DNA of 35,180 bases, from the NCBI GenBank assembly GCA_009926135.1, contig RFPL01000020.1, positions 1-35,180 of the forward strand. Reading direction: 5' to 3'. Source of the stretch: Sphingomonadaceae bacterium. GTDB taxonomy: Bacteria; Pseudomonadota; Alphaproteobacteria; Sphingomonadales; Sphingomonadaceae. Below the pieces are notes generated by a model. That model saw only the letters and a list, made by a program, of their open reading frames with translations, was not told the DNA's origin and ran no database searches. Position numbers and translations under genes: made by a program. Shown piece by piece: positions 32,817-35,180 of this stretch; within the stretch, counting starts at the first letter, position 1, and each line of letters opens with the position of its first letter.

Positions 32817-33174
32817 TCCGGCCATCCTTCGCACCCTTGCCGCATCGGCGCAGCGCAAGGGCCGGCGCGCCTGGCTGTCGCTGCTGACCGCGCTGTTTGA
32901 CCTGGCCGGCCGCGAAGCCGAACTGCTGCGGCATAGCGAACGCAATTGGGCCAGCGCGACTTTCGCCGGCACCCGTCACACGGTCGTGCTGGCCTTCAAT
33001 GGCACTGTTGCGATCGACGCGGCCGAAGCCCTGATCGCCGCCCTGCCCGACCACGAGTTCGCGATCCCGGGCCAGCTGGTCGCCGATGCCTCGGTGGTCT
33101 CGGTCGACCAGGCAACCCTGCCCGAACCGCGGATGGTGCTGGAACTTGAACTGCTGCTGCTGGAGGAGGGTTAA
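32806..33174 (+). CDS. Hypothetical protein, co-transcribed with the 62-aa gene
   Basis: A 122-aa protein with an Arg-rich N-terminal helix (LRTLAASAQRKGRRAWLSLLTALFDLAGREAELL), followed by beta-rich sequence (HTVVLAFNGTVAIDAAEALIAAL) and a Leu/Glu-rich C-terminus. There is no signal peptide, membrane helix or recognisable catalytic motif. The GTG at 32806 has GGGAGA six bases upstream and overlaps the preceding gene. Its stop overlaps the convergent D-2-hydroxyacid dehydrogenase stop (TTAA, 33171-33174). I do not recognise the family. Confidence 0.65.
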   Translation: MQHDPAILRTLAASAQRKGRRAWLSLLTALFDLAGREAELLRHSERNWASATFAGTRHTVVLAFNGTVAIDAAEALIAALPDHEFAIPGQLVADASVVSVDQATLPEPRMVLELELLLLEEG

Positions 33175-34109
33175 TAGCCCAACGCCAGGTCAACCAGCGG
33201 TTCAAGCGGCTCACCCGTACGGTAACGCTCCAGGTTGACGAGGAAGCGATCGACCGCGCGAATAAACATCTTGTCCTGCGCCCGGCCCGACAGGTGCATG
33301 GTGATGTGGGCGTTTGGCAGGCCCCACAGCTCATGATCCGCGGGCAGCGGCTCCGGCGTCGTGACGTCAAGGAAGGCCGAGTGGATGCGGTTGGCCTTGA
33401 GCGCCGCAACCAGCGCGTCCTGATCGACCACGGTGCCGCGGGCGATGTTGAGCAGCACGGCATCGCTTTTCATCGCCGCCAGTTCCGCTGCGCCGATCAT
33501 TCCGTCGGTTTCCGGCGTGGCGGGTACGGCCAGGATCACCCAGTCGAACTCGCCCAGCCGCGCGCGCCAGGCATCGGGGGCCAGGGAGTCTGGCCCCGGC
33601 GTGCGGCGGACCTTGGTCACTTCAACGCCGAAGGGTGCCAGCCGCTCGGCGATCAGCGAGCCGATCGCGCCCATGCCCAGCAGCAGCGCCTTGCTGCCAT
33701 AGAGCTCACGCTTGCCCGGCGAATCCATCAGCCATTCGTGGCGGTCCTGCGCGTGAACGACTTCGCGATAACCCTTTGCGACGGTCAGCATTCCCATCAC
33801 GACATATTCGGCGATGGTGATGGCATTGATGCCCGCGCCGTTCGTCACCGCCACGCCGCGTTCCTGCAGCAGCGACAGGGGCATATGCTCCAGCCCGGCA
33901 TAGATCGAATTGAGCCACTTCATCCGCACCGCGCGCCGCGCGGCTTCGGCCATGTCTTCCTTCTTGTAGAGATCGAACCAGCCAATCTCGCCCTGGTCGA
34001 CCACGGCCATCAGTTCCTCGGTGGTCTCGAACCAGCGCGGCTCGATCCAGTCGGGCAGGCGCGGCTCAAGGATCGGCCGCGCAATCGCGGAAAGGACGGC
34101 TACGGTCAT
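33171..34109 (-). CDS. D-2-hydroxyacid dehydrogenase, NAD(P)-binding family
   Basis: A 312-aa member of the D-isomer-specific 2-hydroxyacid dehydrogenase family (phosphoglycerate/glyoxylate reductase-like). The NAD-binding LLGMGAIGSLIAERLAPFG is at about 142-160, NIARGTVVDQDALVAAL contains the catalytic Arg, TPEPLPADHELW the catalytic Glu, and NAHITMHLSG the region of the catalytic His. The ATG at 34109 is used since GGGAG lies six bases upstream and it follows cysS's stop by one base; an in-frame TTG at 34139 is rejected. The reaction probably reduces a 2-keto acid; the exact substrate is unknown. It is downstream of cysS on the same strand. Confidence 0.9.
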   Translation of the reverse strand: MTVAVLSAIARPILEPRLPDWIEPRWFETTEELMAVVDQGEIGWFDLYKKEDMAEAARRAVRMKWLNSIYAGLEHMPLSLLQERGVAVTNGAGINAITIAEYVVMGMLTVAKGYREVVHAQDRHEWLMDSPGKRELYGSKALLLGMGAIGSLIAERLAPFGVEVTKVRRTPGPDSLAPDAWRARLGEFDWVILAVPATPETDGMIGAAELAAMKSDAVLLNIARGTVVDQDALVAALKANRIHSAFLDVTTPEPLPADHELWGLPNAHITMHLSGRAQDKMFIRAVDRFLVNLERYRTGEPLEPLVDLALGY

Positions 34110-34110
34110 T

Positions 34111-35180
34111 TCAGTCTCCCAGTTTCCAGTCCCAGCCAAGCGGATCGCCGTCCATCACCTCGACCCCCTGCGCGGCGAGCTGGTCGCGCAAGGCATCAGA
34201 CGTGGCGAAATCCTTGGCGGCGCGGGCTTCCTTGCGCTGCGTCAGCACGGCTTCGATTTCGGCTTCGGTGATAGTGGCGATCTTGGGCCGCAGCCGCAGG
34301 TCAGTGCGTTGCAGGTGCCCGAGATCAAGGCCCAATACCCAGTCCATATGCGCGGCGGCCGTCGCAACGCATTCAGGTGCGGTGCCTTTCAGCGCGAGCG
34401 TTTCTTCCAGCACGGTCAGCGCATCCGCCGTGTTTAGATCGTTCGAAACGGCAGCATCGAAGCGAGCGACCAGGGCATTGGTCACGCGCTCACGCTCCCA
34501 GCAGTCGCCGGGGGTCATGCGCCCTTCCTTCAGATTGTCGGCCCACTTGCGGTAAGCCATCACCATCCGCTTCAGCCGCACCAGCGCCGCCTGCAGCCCT
34601 TCCCAGCTGAATTCCAGCTCGCTGCGATAATGCGCTTGCAGGCACATCATCCGGTAGGCCAGCGGGTGGTAACCCTTGTCGATCAGCAGTTGCAGCCGCA
34701 GGAACTCGCCCGACGACTTGCTCATCTTGCCGGAGCGTTCGACCAGGAAGTTGTTGTGCATCCAGATGTTCGCACCGGAGTTGGCGGGGACGTTGAGGCC
34801 ATTGGTGCAGCAGAACGCCTGGTTCTGCGCGATCTCGTTCGGGTGATGGATCTCGCGGTGGTCAATCCCGCCGGTGTGAATATCGAACGGGAAGCCAAGG
34901 ACCTGCCCCGACATGACCGAGCATTCCAGATGCCAGCCAGGCGCGCCCTTGCCCCAGGGCGAATCCCATTCCATCTGGCGCTTCTCGCCCGGCGGGGTCT
35001 TGCGCCAGATCGCGAAGTCGGCGGCGTTGCGCTTCCCTTCCACGGCCTCGATCCGTCCCTCGCCATCCTCGGTCTGGGCACGGGCGAGGCGGCCGTAATC
35101 GGCCACGGTCGAAACGTCAAAGTAGAGCCCGCCGTCGAGTTCGTAGCAGTGCTTGTCCGCGATCGACTTCGCGAAGTCGA
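34111..35180 (-). CDS. cysS: Cysteinyl-tRNA synthetase (C-terminal part, cut by right edge)
   Basis: The frame is open to the right edge of the window, so the N-terminal part and start are missing; about 356 codons are visible. Recognisable segments are KTPPGEKRQMEWDSPWGKGAPGWHLECSVMS (zinc and substrate region), FDIHTGGIDHREIHHPNEIAQNQAF (metal-binding HxH region) and the KMSKS loop in SGKMSKSSGEFLRLQLLIDKG. The DALR-type anticodon-binding helix bundle and a C-terminal coiled region (EAEIEAVLTQRKEARAAKDFATSDALRDQL) follow. It charges tRNA-Cys with cysteine in the cytoplasm. The stop is one base from the D-2-hydroxyacid dehydrogenase start. Confidence 0.95.
   Translation of the reverse strand, partial: DFAKSIADKHCYELDGGLYFDVSTVADYGRLARAQTEDGEGRIEAVEGKRNAADFAIWRKTPPGEKRQMEWDSPWGKGAPGWHLECSVMSGQVLGFPFDIHTGGIDHREIHHPNEIAQNQAFCCTNGLNVPANSGANIWMHNNFLVERSGKMSKSSGEFLRLQLLIDKGYHPLAYRMMCLQAHYRSELEFSWEGLQAALVRLKRMVMAYRKWADNLKEGRMTPGDCWERERVTNALVARFDAAVSNDLNTADALTVLEETLALKGTAPECVATAAAHMDWVLGLDLGHLQRTDLRLRPKIATITEAEIEAVLTQRKEARAAKDFATSDALRDQLAAQGVEVMDGDPLGWDWKLGD

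Overview
The window looks like chromosomal DNA of a GC-rich sphingomonad-type alphaproteobacterium (Novosphingobium/Sphingobium/Erythrobacter-like). The reasons are a V-type exosortase (XrtV) with its EpsI partner and a PEPxxWA-type sorted protein, the rpmF-plsX-fabH-ihfA-merR order typical of Alphaproteobacteria, and a set of dehydrogenase/hydrolase catabolic genes common in sphingomonads. No rRNA, tRNA, CRISPR array, insertion sequence or prophage was recognised. No gene-free stretch exceeds about 300 bases.

Region 1 (1-15.7 kb) is an exopolysaccharide and protein-sorting locus. The left edge holds a polysaccharide pyruvyl transferase (partial), a family 2 glycosyltransferase and a family 3 acyltransferase, which build and decorate the glycan. 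A plus-strand pair (an 80-aa two-helix protein and an AAA ATPase) sits beside the convergent PEP-CTERM protein gene. A long minus-strand cluster then reads, in transcription order: EpsD-like prolyl isomerase lipoprotein, FrhB-type iron-sulfur flavoprotein, outer-membrane beta-barrel, Wza-type export protein, Wzz-type chain-length protein, CpsD-like P-loop protein with a degenerate Walker A, exosortase XrtV, EpsI, then the PEP-CTERM substrate and a terminator. A fused Alg14/Alg13-type glycosyltransferase diverges from epsD, and a TviB-type UDP-sugar dehydrogenase supplies uronic acid precursors.

Region 2 (15.9-26.3 kb) is metabolic. It has an epoxide hydrolase/hotdog thioesterase/serine hydrolase operon, leuA preceded by a short leucine-rich leader ORF and mutually exclusive hairpins (candidate attenuator), an acyl-CoA dehydrogenase/SDR/zinc alcohol dehydrogenase operon diverging from an amidohydrolase across a perfect 16-bp palindromic operator, and a succinate-semialdehyde-type dehydrogenase.

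Region 3 (26.3-35.2 kb) is core: merR, ihfA, fabH, plsX and rpmF on the minus strand; small membrane and MBL-fold genes; a LexA/CI-like S24 repressor diverging from a tiny putative DNA-binding protein; a D-2-hydroxyacid dehydrogenase; and cysS, cut by the right edge. Genes are tightly packed, and three convergent pairs overlap by exactly their stop codons. The items most worth a second look are the leuA leader, the lysine-less CpsD-like protein, the XrtV-linked ATPase/small membrane protein pair, and the S24/mini-protein control region.
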